Source: Bacillus proteolyticus (GTDB lineage Bacteria; Bacillota; Bacilli; Bacillales; Bacillaceae_G). From it: 64,000 bases of DNA. The stretch is from contig NZ_MACH01000079.1 of the NCBI RefSeq assembly GCF_001884065.1, positions 54,786 to 118,785 on the forward strand, in the 5' to 3' direction. This document shows positions 52,277 through 61,574 of the stretch, one piece after another; positions within the stretch are counted from its first letter, which is position 1, and each line of letters begins with the position of its first letter. Made by a program: the position numbers and the translations under genes. The notes under the pieces are model-generated. The model was not told the origin of the DNA. It ran no database searches and was given only the letters and a program-made list of their open reading frames with translations.

Positions 52277-52302
52277 CCATCCCTATTTTGGGATGGTTTT
52301 TT
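52277..52302 (+). terminator. Terminator of the CNNM-DUF456 operon
   Basis: CCATCCC pairs with GGGATGG around TATTTT, followed by T6. It touches the convergent SDR gene's stop. Confidence 0.85.
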
Positions 52303-52921
52303 AATATGAAATACCTACTCTACTTTTCTCATATTTACTTTTATGACATAATCCCCATGTAAAATGAGCTGTATCACCAACAGTGATTTTGGATCCATCT
52401 GCCGGCAACATATCTTTTTCCGTTCGATATAAACCAGTTTCATCACCATTTATTAAATGCGTTGGACAAACAACAGTCCAGCAAAGTTTACTATTTTCCA
52501 GCGCTACATAGGCAGCTAAATGATCTTCCGCTGCTGTTGTTGTTTTTCTTTTCGATTCATTTGATTGGAAACGATATATACTTGGATTTGTTCGTGCTTG
52601 TAAAATGCCAGCAGTTCCTATTGTAACTATCTTCTTTATGCCCTCTTTTTCCATACATTTTATAATAATTGGTAAACTCTTTGCTAACGTTCCATTCCCA
52701 TCTGTCCCAAGAGTACTAATTACAAAATCGCACCCTTTCACTGCTTCTTTTATCTCATTTTCATTTAATACATTTCCCTCTATAATATGTAACCTTTCAT
52801 GCTCTATTTCCACTTTACTCAAATCACGAACTAATGCTGTCACTTCATATGAATCATGTAATGCTAACTTCAAAATGTGTGAACCTACTCTACCTGTCGC
52901 TCCTAATATACATACTTTCAT
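52301..52921 (-). CDS. NAD(P)-binding oxidoreductase, atypical SDR (YwnB-like)
   Basis: 206 residues. The Rossmann motif CILGATGRVGSHILKLAL opens the protein, followed by VTALVRDLSKVE, EAVKGCDFVISTLGTDGNG and TVVCPTHLINGDETGLY. It lacks a YxxxK pair in the usual place, as in NmrA-like or flavin-reductase-like members. Substrate unknown. Single-gene transcript. Confidence 0.82.
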   Translation of the reverse strand: MKVCILGATGRVGSHILKLALHDSYEVTALVRDLSKVEIEHERLHIIEGNVLNENEIKEAVKGCDFVISTLGTDGNGTLAKSLPIIIKCMEKEGIKKIVTIGTAGILQARTNPSIYRFQSNESKRKTTTAAEDHLAAYVALENSKLCWTVVCPTHLINGDETGLYRTEKDMLPADGSKITVGDTAHFTWGLCHKSKYEKSRVGISY

Positions 52922-52982
52922 ATACTATCCCCCTCTTCCATTCTTTCTCTCTATTTTTCCGCAAAACTTACAAATATACAAC

Positions 52983-53012
52983 AAAAAAGCTTCCCCATAT
53001 ATGTGAGGAAGC
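52983..53012 (-). terminator. Terminator separated from its gene by a bcr1 copy
   Basis: GCTTCCTCAC pairs with the GGGGAAGC region around ATATAT, followed by T6 on the minus strand. The nearest gene on this strand stops at 53181, beyond the repeat. Confidence 0.75.
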
Positions 53013-53030
53013 ACTATTATCCATTTTCCC

Positions 53031-53184
53031 CGCTATTTGCGGTCAGTAAGACTCCCACCTCAAAATTCGGCGAGTACGAGGGAGTTAGGTAGAACCGGGA
53101 TCAACTGTCTGTAAAAGCCCGATTAGTGTGGGCTAATAATCAGTCGGGGATGGACACCCCCCACTGATTAAAGCTTCACTTTAT
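53031..53184. repeat. bcr1-type palindromic repeat
   Basis: About 150 bp, in the opposite orientation to the copy at 1271. It starts CGCTATTTGCGGTCAGTAAG and ends TTAAAGCTTCAC followed by TTTAT (53180-53184). The TAA stop of the lipoprotein gene (53181-53183) lies inside this TTTAT. The interior has the expected palindromes around AATTCGGCGAGTACGAGGG. Confidence 0.8.
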
Positions 53185-53360
53185 TTCTTTTCTTTTGAAT
53201 CAGAAGACTTTTCTGTTCCACTTGTTTCTTTATCTTTCTTTTCATCTTGCTGCGAAGTTGTGTCATCCTCTTTCTTTTTATCCTCACCTTTACTACAACC
53301 TACCATTAATAAAGAACTTGCAAGTGCCATAGCAGTTAATGACTTAACCCATTTGTTCAT
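53181..53360 (-). CDS. Small lipoprotein
   Basis: 59 residues from ATG 53360 (GGGAGG nine bases upstream; the frame to 53399 covers that site). Signal peptide MNKWVKSLTAMALASSLL with lipobox LMVGC; mature part is a short Lys/Asp/Glu/Ser-rich tail (KGEDKKKEDDTTSQQ...). No fold expected. Its stop codon is part of the bcr1 target pentamer. Confidence 0.75.
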   Translation of the reverse strand: MNKWVKSLTAMALASSLLMVGCSKGEDKKKEDDTTSQQDEKKDKETSGTEKSSDSKEKK

Positions 53361-53516
53361 TTGCGTTTCCTCCCTTTGATAGAATATGTACAATCCCATA
53401 TTACTCTTTATTTTTAAAGGAAAGATTTAAAAATAGTAAAGATACAGTAAATTTTTGTAAATATCCCGATAACAAACTCACTCTTTAATCTTTACCCTCT
53501 AATTGAACATAAAAAA

Positions 53517-53543
53517 ACTAAGGCGCCTTTCATTCCGCCTTAG
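53517..53543 (-). terminator. Terminator of the coat protein gene
   Basis: CTAAGGCG pairs with CGCCTTAG, followed by T7 on the minus strand. Confidence 0.8.
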
Positions 53544-53547
53544 CTTT

Positions 53548-54006
53548 TCACGCGAATTTTTCATTTTCATACACATGTTTAATCTTATATTCCTTCTTCA
53601 TAACATATTGCCAAACATTATATGCGTAACGGTTCATTTTCACAAAACAATTTTCCAGAAAAGAACGAAACTCCGGGTTCGCAACTTCTACTGCCACTTG
53701 AGCAAACTTTAATGCTAATCGTTTCAAATGTGTAATATAACAAATAGCAATCCCAATATCCCCTGTATACTCATCATCTGTTTCCCTATCCATTTCAGTA
53801 AATTCTGGCCACATTTGTTTACAAGTTATATGTTGTATATTTTCTCCTTCTTGAAAATTCACTTGTTCATTATATGCTTGTAACATATACGGCAAATGAT
53901 GCTGCAAAATATCCTTTAATTCTTCATCTCGAACCTTGCTCGTGTATTCTCCAACTTTATATATAAGTGTGTAACTATATGTCATCAATTCTTTCATACA
54001 ATCCAT
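53548..54006 (-). CDS. CotF-like spore coat protein
   Basis: 152 residues from ATG 54006 (GGGAGG seven to eight bases upstream). Predicted four-helix protein: MKELMTYSYTLIYKVGEYTS, VRDEELKDILQHHLPYMLQA, IAICYITHLKRLALKFAQVA, NRYAYNVWQYVMKKEYK. The helix pattern and terminal VWQYVMKKEY resemble Coat_F proteins of bacilli. Exact family assignment is moderate. Confidence 0.65.
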   Translation of the reverse strand: MDCMKELMTYSYTLIYKVGEYTSKVRDEELKDILQHHLPYMLQAYNEQVNFQEGENIQHITCKQMWPEFTEMDRETDDEYTGDIGIAICYITHLKRLALKFAQVAVEVANPEFRSFLENCFVKMNRYAYNVWQYVMKKEYKIKHVYENEKFA

Positions 54007-54040
54007 TAAAGCGCCTCCCTTCCTATTTTTCACCTATATA

Positions 54041-55225
54041 CTATAAATATGATGCGATAACATTCGCTATTCTTGCTAGAAACCAATCCCAGCGACTAAT
54101 TTCTTCAAAATCTTCTTCTGAAAATCGTTTTGACTTATGAAAGTCTTCTTTTAGTCGATTCCAGACGTCAACAACGACTGCCTTATCATATATGACACAA
54201 TTTGATTCGTTATTTAAATAAAAGCTTCTATTATCAAAATTCGCTGTTCCAATATCGACGATTTCCTCATCAATGATTGTCACTTTCCCATGAAAAAATC
54301 CATTCCGATATTGATAAATCTCCGCCCCAGCATCTAACATATCTTTCAAATGAGGATATGCAGCTTGTTTTAACAATACGGCATCACTTTTAAATGGGAC
54401 GAGAATTTTCACACGGACACCACGATTTAATGCATCTTTCAGTCCTTTTACCATCTCTTTACTCGGTACAAAATATGGTGTAGCAATAATTAAAGAGTGT
54501 TTTGCCTTCTTTAATAGCGCTCCATACTTCTTCCATAATCCTCTTCCATTCGAAAATATATATTGATATTTTACATTTCCTTGTTCAGGTAAATCTTGAT
54601 GTATAGGGAATTTCTCTCCCGTATCCTCTTGCCAATCTTCCGCAAACTTCCGTTCCATATCAGCAGCTCCATTCCCTTCGATGCGTACATGATAATCACG
54701 CCACGGACCAAATTTAGGATCTTGTCCAAGATACTCCTTTCCAATATTAAAGCCACCGATGTACGATACTTTCCCGTCTATCGTAACAATACGTCTATGA
54801 TTACGTTGATGCAAAGAATAAAATAAGTTTTTTAATTTAGGTTTTTTACTAAATGTGAACTTTACGCCTTTTTCTTTTAATTGATTAATTATCTTTTTCT
54901 TAAGTTTATATCCACCAATACGGTCTACTGACAATTTCACATCTACTCCACTAGATGCTTTTTTCTCTAATAACTGTAAGAACTTTTGGCTGACTTCATC
55001 TTTTCCTACAATATAAAAATGAATATACACATTCTTTTCTGCACGATTTATATCCTCAAATAAACTTTTATATAACTCATCACCGTTCGTATATAATTGA
55101 AAATCCCCTAATCGAATTTTTTCTAATTCATATCCACTAGCCATTTTCTTCCCCATTTCCACATCGACGTTCATCCATATGAATACACCTATAAAACAAA
55201 ATATTAAAATTAAAAAGCGCTTCAT
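54041..55225 (-). CDS. Cardiolipin synthase-type phospholipase D protein
   Basis: 394 residues from ATG 55225 (AAGGGA eight bases upstream; the frame to 55288 lacks a site). One N-terminal membrane segment, then two PLD motifs: HQRNHRRIVTIDGKVSYIGGFN (~148-168) and FHGKVTIIDEEIVDIGTANFD (~320). The second is a canonical HxK(x4)D; the first has His-Arg instead of Lys. It joins phosphatidylglycerol molecules or acts on related lipids. Alone in its transcript. Confidence 0.88.
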   Translation of the reverse strand: MKRFLILIFCFIGVFIWMNVDVEMGKKMASGYELEKIRLGDFQLYTNGDELYKSLFEDINRAEKNVYIHFYIVGKDEVSQKFLQLLEKKASSGVDVKLSVDRIGGYKLKKKIINQLKEKGVKFTFSKKPKLKNLFYSLHQRNHRRIVTIDGKVSYIGGFNIGKEYLGQDPKFGPWRDYHVRIEGNGAADMERKFAEDWQEDTGEKFPIHQDLPEQGNVKYQYIFSNGRGLWKKYGALLKKAKHSLIIATPYFVPSKEMVKGLKDALNRGVRVKILVPFKSDAVLLKQAAYPHLKDMLDAGAEIYQYRNGFFHGKVTIIDEEIVDIGTANFDNRSFYLNNESNCVIYDKAVVVDVWNRLKEDFHKSKRFSEEDFEEISRWDWFLARIANVIASYL

Positions 55226-55384
55226 GGATATGTCCCTTTCTCTAAACACTGTTATTCCTATATCTTTCCTTTTTTTTAACATTACCATTCAAAAAATATG
55301 TCATTGCATGATATACGTCCATATCAAACCGGAGCTCATCTGCATATTGTATGTTGTATCTTAAAATAAAAGGAGGAAATAACA

Positions 55385-55471
55385 ATGGGCTTCGCACATG
55401 GTAATGGATTTGCGCTACTAGTCGTATTATTTATCCTCTTAATTATCGTCGGTGCTGCTTGCTTCTGCTAA
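55385..55471 (+). CDS. YjcZ-family small sporulation peptide
   Basis: 28 residues: MGFAHGNGFALLVVLFILLI then IVGAACFC. Such hydrophobic peptides, with Gly/Phe-rich start and Cys end, are the YjcZ family of sporulating bacilli. ATG 55385 has AAAGGAGG seven bases upstream, and a terminator follows at 55511. Role unknown; possibly spore-membrane associated. Confidence 0.82.
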   Translation: MGFAHGNGFALLVVLFILLIIVGAACFC

Positions 55472-55510
55472 GCAGTTATTGTAATACGATATGCGGATGA
55501 AAAAACTATA

Positions 55511-55542
55511 AAAGCGGACACCTATTTTTAGGTGTCCGCTTT
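55511..55542 (+). terminator. Terminator of the YjcZ gene
   Basis: AAAGCGGACACCTA pairs with AGGTGTCCGCTTT, a 12-plus-pair stem followed by TT. Confidence 0.85.
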
Positions 55543-55601
55543 TCATTGCAAAAATCCCCTAGCCTATTCCAATAATAGTACCACTGGAAAAGTATGTTTC
55601 A

Positions 55602-56108
55602 TCAAAAAGTTAACAGTGTAGCTACCTTCTTACTCTCTGCCTTACGAATATGGCGTTGTTCTGCACGTAACACAGCAATTCGATGCAATTCTTTCTCCTC
55701 TTCTGTCTCAGGGATAACACGCGGTACAGGAACTGGATTATTCTCCTTACTAAGCGCAACAAAAGTAACGAATGAAGTTGCCGCTACACGTTTTTCACCT
55801 GAAATTAAATCTTCCGCTACTACTTTCACAAAAATCTCCATAGAAGTTCTTCCCGTCCAAATTACGAAAGATTCATAACTAACACAATCTGAAGAACGAA
55901 CTGGGTGTAAGAAATCTACCCAATCCATAGACGCTGTGACACATTCCATTCTCGAGTGTCTCGTTGCTGAAATTGAAGCAACCATATCCATCTCCGCCAA
56001 TATCTTTCCACCAAATAGCGTGTTATGATCATTTAAATCTGTTGGAAATACTCGGCTCGTTTTAAACACTCTTGATTCATTAGCTGTTTTACCCTTTACT
56101 TCAGTCAT
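55602..56108 (-). CDS. Acyl-CoA thioesterase, hotdog fold
   Basis: 168 residues from ATG 56108 (AAGGGGTG upstream; GTG 56117 lies inside that site). Family blocks NDHNTLFGGKILAEMDMVAS (active Asn/His region), CVTASMDWVDFLHPVRSSDC and AATSFVTFVALSKENNPVPV. Resembles B. subtilis YkhA. It hydrolyses acyl-CoA in the cytosol. Confidence 0.88.
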   Translation of the reverse strand: MTEVKGKTANESRVFKTSRVFPTDLNDHNTLFGGKILAEMDMVASISATRHSRMECVTASMDWVDFLHPVRSSDCVSYESFVIWTGRTSMEIFVKVVAEDLISGEKRVAATSFVTFVALSKENNPVPVPRVIPETEEEKELHRIAVLRAEQRHIRKAESKKVATLLTF

Positions 56109-56214
56109 TGTTATCACCCCTTTAATTATTTATCCCAAATATCCCAATATACTCTACATCTCATGAACTACACGTTTAATATTAACAATTTTTAGAACTT
56201 TTAGTCCATAAAAA

Positions 56215-56240
56215 AGAACCGATTTTATCAATCGGCTCCT
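56215..56240 (-). terminator. Terminator of the YcgQ/R-type operon
   Basis: GAGCCGATTGATAAAATCGGTTCT: AGCCGATT pairs with AATCGGTT, followed by T6. It overlaps the last codons of the gene ending at 56228. Confidence 0.75.
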
Positions 56241-57097
56241 CTAAATACATATTGTTCTTTCGGCTGTTCAACTTTATTCCATTTCGTTACTTCTAGAACA
56301 GGGATATTCGCATGAAACGGCTGATAAAATTCAGTTGAAATTTCTCCTTCCACCTGAATCCAATCATCATTTTTCCACTCTACACCTTCTGGTTTTTTTA
56401 CTAACATACCATATACACCCGAATCCGCTACGCAATGTATAATACCGAAACGGAATAAGAAGTATTGTTCTTTCTTGGAAGAGTCATCGCGAAAAACAAA
56501 CCCTTTATAAGACAGGGTTTTACCAGTAAACTCACCAGGATAATTATAAATTGTCTCCATACCCTTGAGGAAATCCTCATCTTTTAATGCAATATTGTCT
56601 TTTGTAACAAACTCTTTCTTCCCTTTTTCCATTACACCACGATATCCTTCTTTCCCGTAATAAATACTCGTATCCGGTCTTAAAAATTGTCTTGTCATAA
56701 ATGGATCTTTGCTTTCCGCTTGTGCAACAGGAAAGTGAAACCCCTTCGCCTTAACAATGTCCGAATCTAATGTTGCAATCGGAAAAAATAATCCTGAAAT
56801 AATCGGAAAACAGAACAGAGTATAAGAAAACGTTCGTTTCCACCATGTATTTTCATCTTTCGAATGATCATGACCACAATGGCTATGATCACAACTACAA
56901 TCATGTTTCTCTTTTTCCTTTTGGTGCTCTTTCTGGAAAACGATAATAATTTGTACAATCGTTAAGAAACCTAAAATAATAGCTGCAGTTTTTGATAAAT
57001 AGGCGTACTTCATATTTATATATTTCGTAATATTACCGGAAATATGAAGCTGTCCAATTAATATTGTAAAACCTAATAATATATATGCTCGAAACAT
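56228..57097 (-). CDS. TIGR03943/YcgQ family membrane protein
   Basis: 289 residues. Two N-terminal membrane segments (~5-23, ~33-53), a His/Cys-rich cytosolic stretch (CSCDHSHCGHDHS, ~66-78) that could bind metal, one more segment, and a soluble exported part ending PEGVEWKNDDWIQVEG. The partner is the permease just upstream (57101, three-base gap). The pair may move or sense a metal or small molecule; substrate unknown. Confidence 0.8.
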   Translation of the reverse strand: MFRAYILLGFTILIGQLHISGNITKYINMKYAYLSKTAAIILGFLTIVQIIIVFQKEHQKEKEKHDCSCDHSHCGHDHSKDENTWWKRTFSYTLFCFPIISGLFFPIATLDSDIVKAKGFHFPVAQAESKDPFMTRQFLRPDTSIYYGKEGYRGVMEKGKKEFVTKDNIALKDEDFLKGMETIYNYPGEFTGKTLSYKGFVFRDDSSKKEQYFLFRFGIIHCVADSGVYGMLVKKPEGVEWKNDDWIQVEGEISTEFYQPFHANIPVLEVTKWNKVEQPKEQYVFRGAD

Positions 57098-57100
57098 AAC

Positions 57101-57997
57101 CTACCACCCCATCGCATAAATGAGTAGTGAGCTTGCATAAACAACAAGTGTAACTGTAACCGTCACGACAATTACAAATTTTGTTTTAAATGTCGCAAGC
57201 ATCATAAACATATTTTTAATATCCACCATCGGTCCATAAACGAGGAACGCGACAAGTGACGCTGTTGAAAATGTACTTTGAAACGAAGAAGCAATAAATG
57301 CATCTGCCTCTGAACAAAGTGATAAAATAAAAGCAAGTCCCATCATTACAGCTGATGAAGAAAACGGACCTTGTCCAATAGCAAGCAATGTTGAAGTTTG
57401 TACAAACGTTTGAACTGCAGCAGCAATTAACGCTCCTAACACTAAATATTTTCCCATTGAGAAAAATTCCTCAACAGCATGAGTACATACATCCCACATT
57501 TTTGTACGTAATGGACGCTTATGATTCACTTCTGGGAAGTGATCATCTCTTAATTGATGCTCTTTAAACATAAATGATAATATAATTCCAACAATAATTG
57601 CTACGATAATCGCTACAATAGAACGATACCATACCATGTGCATACTACTTCCAAAAGCAACATATGTAGCAAATAGTACAACTGGATTAATAATCGGTCC
57701 AGTTAACATAAATGCAATCCCTGCGTATGGTGGAACGCCTTTTCCGATTAGTCGTCTTACAATCGGAACAATTCCACATTCACATCCAGGAAACATCATG
57801 CCTAAAAAAGTAGCTAATAAAACAGAAAGAAATCGGTTCTTTGGCATCCATTTTGCCACCATATCTTCTGTCACAAACATTTGAATGAATCCTGAAATAA
57901 ATACACCAATTAGCACAAACGGAAGTGCTTCGATTAATATTGAGATAAAGATTGTATTCATTTGCAGGAATGCTTTCGGTAATTGAAACAATTCCAT
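57101..57997 (-). CDS. Permease of the DUF318/YcgR family
   Basis: 298 residues from ATG 57997 with GGAGG nine bases upstream. Eight or so membrane segments with the family block ATFLGMMFPGCECGIVPIVRRL (Cys-x-Cys) and TGPIINPVVLFATYVAFG. These permeases may export metal-containing or small organic compounds. In operon with the YcgQ-type gene. Confidence 0.85.
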   Translation of the reverse strand: MELFQLPKAFLQMNTIFISILIEALPFVLIGVFISGFIQMFVTEDMVAKWMPKNRFLSVLLATFLGMMFPGCECGIVPIVRRLIGKGVPPYAGIAFMLTGPIINPVVLFATYVAFGSSMHMVWYRSIVAIIVAIIVGIILSFMFKEHQLRDDHFPEVNHKRPLRTKMWDVCTHAVEEFFSMGKYLVLGALIAAAVQTFVQTSTLLAIGQGPFSSSAVMMGLAFILSLCSEADAFIASSFQSTFSTASLVAFLVYGPMVDIKNMFMMLATFKTKFVIVVTVTVTLVVYASSLLIYAMGW

Positions 57998-58141
57998 GAT
58001 GTATTTCCTCCAACTTTTCATTAACAATATGTAATTTTAACCCCATTTTATTATTTGAACAAGGGTTATACAGAATTCACACCCTTCATACACATTACAT
58101 TTTACAATATATATTCTGTTCCAAAATTGAGATTTCATAGC

Positions 58142-58188
58142 AAAAAAAGCTGATCTAGCGCAGTTTTATAACTATGCTAGATCAGCTT
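58142..58188 (-). terminator. Terminator of the CorA gene
   Basis: AAAGCTGATCTAGC pairs with GCTAGATCAGCTTT around 18 bases, followed by T6 on the minus strand. Confidence 0.85.
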
Positions 58189-58196
58189 TCCTATCA

Positions 58197-59138
58197 TTAA
58201 AAGTAACGTTTCTTCCAAAAAACAAATGCTAAAGTGAAAGATAATGTTACACATATAATAAGTACAATTACAAAACCATGTGCTTCCCCTTCAAACGGAA
58301 CCTTTACATTCATTCCAAAGAAACTAGAAACCATCGTTGGTAATGATAAAATGATTGTAATTGAAGTCAACAGTTTCATAACACTATTTAAATTGTTAGA
58401 AATAACCGAACTAAATGTATTCATCATCCCACTTAAAATGTGACTATATATTTCTGCCATTTCAATAGCCTGCTTATTTTCAATTAATACATCTTCTAAT
58501 AAATCTTGATCATCTTCATACATTTTCAAAAATGTACTGTTTCGCATTAATTTTTGAATTACAATCTTATTGGCCTTTAATGATGTTGTAAAGTAAACTA
58601 AACTTTTTTCAAGACCGAGCAATGTGAAAATTTCTTTATTTTTCATCGACTTATTTAATTGGTGCTCTAAATCGATTGTTTTTCGATTAATTTGCTTTAA
58701 GTATCTTAAATAATAAGTAGAAATTGTATATAAGAGCTGAAGTGCGAAGCGCGTCTTTTTAAACGTATAAAATTCTTTAATACGTTGATTAATAAATCTT
58801 TCAAAAATTGGATTTTCTTCTAAGCAAATAGTAACAAAACAATCTGGCATTACAATCATACCTATTGGAATCGTGTCATAAATGGAATTTCCTTCTTCAT
58901 CATGTCTGACTGTCGGAATATCCACGATAATTAAAGTATTATTGTCTTCCTTTTCAATACGAGAGCGTTCTTCATCATCCAAAGGGTCTTTAATGAAATC
59001 TAAGTCTACATTTAAAGTTTGTACTAGATACTGAATTTCTTCTTCTGTTGGATGAAGTACATTAATCCAGCAGCCCTTTTGCATTTCCTCAATCTCTTGT
59101 AGTTTTCCGTTTCGGTCTGTTAAATAAATATTTAACAT
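58197..59138 (-). CDS. corA: CorA family magnesium/divalent cation transporter
   Basis: 313 residues. N-terminal cytosolic domain, long helix, two C-terminal membrane segments; the signature Gly-Met-Asn is in SFFGMNVKVPFEG between them. The tail is WKKRYF. Passive Mg2+ (or Co2+/Ni2+) uptake as a pentamer. No Mg riboswitch was noticed upstream. Confidence 0.9.
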   Translation of the reverse strand: MLNIYLTDRNGKLQEIEEMQKGCWINVLHPTEEEIQYLVQTLNVDLDFIKDPLDDEERSRIEKEDNNTLIIVDIPTVRHDEEGNSIYDTIPIGMIVMPDCFVTICLEENPIFERFINQRIKEFYTFKKTRFALQLLYTISTYYLRYLKQINRKTIDLEHQLNKSMKNKEIFTLLGLEKSLVYFTTSLKANKIVIQKLMRNSTFLKMYEDDQDLLEDVLIENKQAIEMAEIYSHILSGMMNTFSSVISNNLNSVMKLLTSITIILSLPTMVSSFFGMNVKVPFEGEAHGFVIVLIICVTLSFTLAFVFWKKRYF

Positions 59139-59292
59139 ACTATCACCCCGATTCTTTTTACATGTAGGAATCTACCTCACTTAAACAACAGTTTTTGAAC
59201 CGCTATTTTCAGCATATGGAACAAACGATTAAATTTCAATAGAAAAATTATTTTGAAAACGTTTTTTTAAGAAAAATCTTGTAAACATAGAA

Positions 59293-59316
59293 AAAGACAG
59301 AGTGTTCTCTGCCTTT
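59293..59316 (-). terminator. Terminator of the flippase gene
   Basis: AAAGGCAGAG pairs with CTCTGTCTTT around AACA, followed by TTTC on the minus strand. Confidence 0.7.
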
Positions 59317-59324
59317 AAAAAAGC

Positions 59325-60704
59325 TTATGTTGCCTTTATAACATATTTAGAAAGCATCCACAAGTTAAAGCCGACTGAAATCGTATAGCCAGCATATGTT
59401 GAAATGATAAAACTCACATAATCAAAATACGGTAGCAATACAATATTTAAAACTATCTTTACAATTATTCCGATTACTAATCCTAGCACTGTTTTCTGCT
59501 GTTGATTGATTCCTTGTAGCATAGCAGCCGTTACTGTGAAGAGTGAAAATAATATACACGCAGGAGCATAGTACTGTAAAATGATTCTCCCCATCTCCGG
59601 ATCATTTCCGGCACCAAATAAAAGAGTATATACTGGCTTAGCTAATACCATCATCCCAATTGCCGCTGGTACTGTAATCCCTACTACTAATACATTCGTC
59701 CTCGTAAAATGTTTGTACAGCAATTTTGTATTTCCTGCTGTATAAGCTTTCGTCATTTCCGGTACAAGAGACATACTAAAAGCGGTCGCAACGGAAACTG
59801 GAATGAGCACAACCATTTGAACTAAGCCGATAATCGCATTAATCTTTTCTGCTTCTCCTTGCATATATCCGATTTCTATGAGTAGTTTATTAATTGTAAA
59901 TGTATCTATCGTCTGATACAACGGAATTGCTAAACCGACTACAACAAACGGTATTGAATATGCAAAGAGCTCCCTATATAACGAGAAAAAAGATTTCGTT
60001 GTTTGTTGTATACTTGCCATCTCTTTTTTCTTTAAGTGCCTTCTCCTTTTTACATAATACGCACTTAAAACTGTTAATCCACCTATTGCTCCCATAAATG
60101 CACCAAACGTTGAAATACCGACCGCTAGCGAAATAGACTCTTTTAAAACATATAAAACGACAAAACTTCCTATTAAAATGGTTAAGACCCGAAAAAATTG
60201 CTCAACAACTACACTTAGTGCAGAAGGCCCCATCGATTGAAACCCTTGAAAGAATCCCCTTAATAAACTCATTACTGGTACAAGTATTAGCGCAAAACTT
60301 ACAATTTGAATGTTATTAGTGACCGCCGTTATACTATTCCCGGTTTGATCATTTCCATCGATTACAAGTTTAGCTAAATGTGGAGCTAATATATATAGTG
60401 TAAAACATGAAATAACTCCCATTATAAACATAAAAACGATACCACTCTTTAATACTCTTTTAACCGTATGATAATCATTCAGTTGATCATATTTTGATAC
60501 CATTTTTGAAACGGCAAGTGGCAATCCCATCGTTGCAATGCTAAGCATAATTGTATAAGGACGGTATGCATACGTATATAATACGTACCCACTCGTACCT
60601 ACCATTGCTGTAAATGGTATAACATATATGAACCCTAACATTTTAGATATCATCGTTGCCATCGTTAAAAATATCGTTCCACGTAAAAACGGTGATCCTT
60701 TCAT
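59325..60704 (-). CDS. MOP-superfamily flippase (SpoVB/MurJ-like)
   Basis: 459 residues from ATG 60704 (GTG 60707 also possible). About 14 membrane segments; MMKGSPFLRGTIFLTMATMISKMLG is followed by YAYRPYTIMLSIATMGLPLAVSKM and SLLRGFFQGFQSMGPSALS. These flip lipid-linked precursors across the membrane. The exact substrate (lipid II or a polysaccharide unit) is open; SpoVB and YtgP are the closest types. Confidence 0.82.
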   Translation of the reverse strand: MKGSPFLRGTIFLTMATMISKMLGFIYVIPFTAMVGTSGYVLYTYAYRPYTIMLSIATMGLPLAVSKMVSKYDQLNDYHTVKRVLKSGIVFMFIMGVISCFTLYILAPHLAKLVIDGNDQTGNSITAVTNNIQIVSFALILVPVMSLLRGFFQGFQSMGPSALSVVVEQFFRVLTILIGSFVVLYVLKESISLAVGISTFGAFMGAIGGLTVLSAYYVKRRRHLKKKEMASIQQTTKSFFSLYRELFAYSIPFVVVGLAIPLYQTIDTFTINKLLIEIGYMQGEAEKINAIIGLVQMVVLIPVSVATAFSMSLVPEMTKAYTAGNTKLLYKHFTRTNVLVVGITVPAAIGMMVLAKPVYTLLFGAGNDPEMGRIILQYYAPACILFSLFTVTAAMLQGINQQQKTVLGLVIGIIVKIVLNIVLLPYFDYVSFIISTYAGYTISVGFNLWMLSKYVIKAT

Positions 60705-60776
60705 CACATTCCCCCGCTACGCTTTATTATTACACATTATGGACAACTTCTTTTTTTTAGAACTGAAACAATAAAA

Positions 60777-60802
60777 AAAGCCAATGAAAAATCATTGACT
60801 TT
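60777..60802 (-). terminator. Terminator of the DedA gene
   Basis: AAAGTCAATGATTTTTCATTGGCTTT: AGTCAATGA pairs with TCATTGGCT, followed by T7. It overlaps the stop at 60801. Confidence 0.75.
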
Positions 60803-61403
60803 AATGAGTTGTTTTTCTCTTTTTCAAAAGCTTTAAACCGAAGTAAAGAGCAATAAAGAAAACCGCACCTATAATTATGTAATGTGTGTAATCAGATGCA
60901 TACTCTTTAATATGTCTCCAATTTCCACCAAGCTTTTCTCCTAAGTATATAAAAAGGATTGACCATGGAATAATCGCTACTACTGTATACAGTGTAAAGA
61001 GCTTTAACGGCATCTTAGCTAATCCTGCTGGAATAGAGATAGCATGGCGTACAACTGGGATAAAGCGTGCAGAGAATATTACACCTGCCCCGTATCGTTT
61101 AAACCAATTTTCTGCAATATCTAGATGATGCTTATTAATAAGTAAATATTTCCCGTATTTTTCAACAACCGGACGCCCTCCGTAGTATCCAAGCCAGTAT
61201 AAAAAGATTTGCGCTAAAGTACCACCAATTGTTCCAGCGATAACAGCTCCGACAAAACTAATTTTTCCTTCTGCAACTAAAAATCCTGCATATGAAAGAA
61301 CAATTTCACTCGGGATAATTTCAATCATTAAACCAAGCGCTACTCCAAAGTATCCTAGACTTGCAAAGAATTGCAATAACTGATCTATTATGTTTGCTAA
61401 CAT
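60801..61403 (-). CDS. DedA family membrane protein
   Basis: 200 residues with four to five membrane segments. Markers: ASLGYFGVALGLMIEIIPSE, GTIGGTLAQIFLYWLGYYGG and FSARFIPVVRHAISIPAGLAKM (the family Arg-rich loop). DedA proteins recycle undecaprenyl phosphate or scramble lipids. ATG 61403 has AAGGAG 12 bases upstream. Alone, with a terminator. Confidence 0.9.
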   Translation of the reverse strand: MLANIIDQLLQFFASLGYFGVALGLMIEIIPSEIVLSYAGFLVAEGKISFVGAVIAGTIGGTLAQIFLYWLGYYGGRPVVEKYGKYLLINKHHLDIAENWFKRYGAGVIFSARFIPVVRHAISIPAGLAKMPLKLFTLYTVVAIIPWSILFIYLGEKLGGNWRHIKEYASDYTHYIIIGAVFFIALYFGLKLLKKRKTTH

Positions 61404-61574
61404 TTTCTTTTCTATCTCCTTTTTTCTTCACATACCATCCTATTATCACATAAAAATTGGCATCTGCCAATCTAATCATGTGAACCTCTTCACCTAACCT
61501 ATAGACATTAATGATAACTACACAATGTTCTTTTTTGTTAAAAGAATATGTACAACCTTTCATCAATATACCCT

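Noticed and set aside
61321-61566. 81-codon minus-strand frame upstream of the DedA gene
   Set aside because: It overlaps the DedA gene in another frame, and has no convincing ribosome site or protein pattern.
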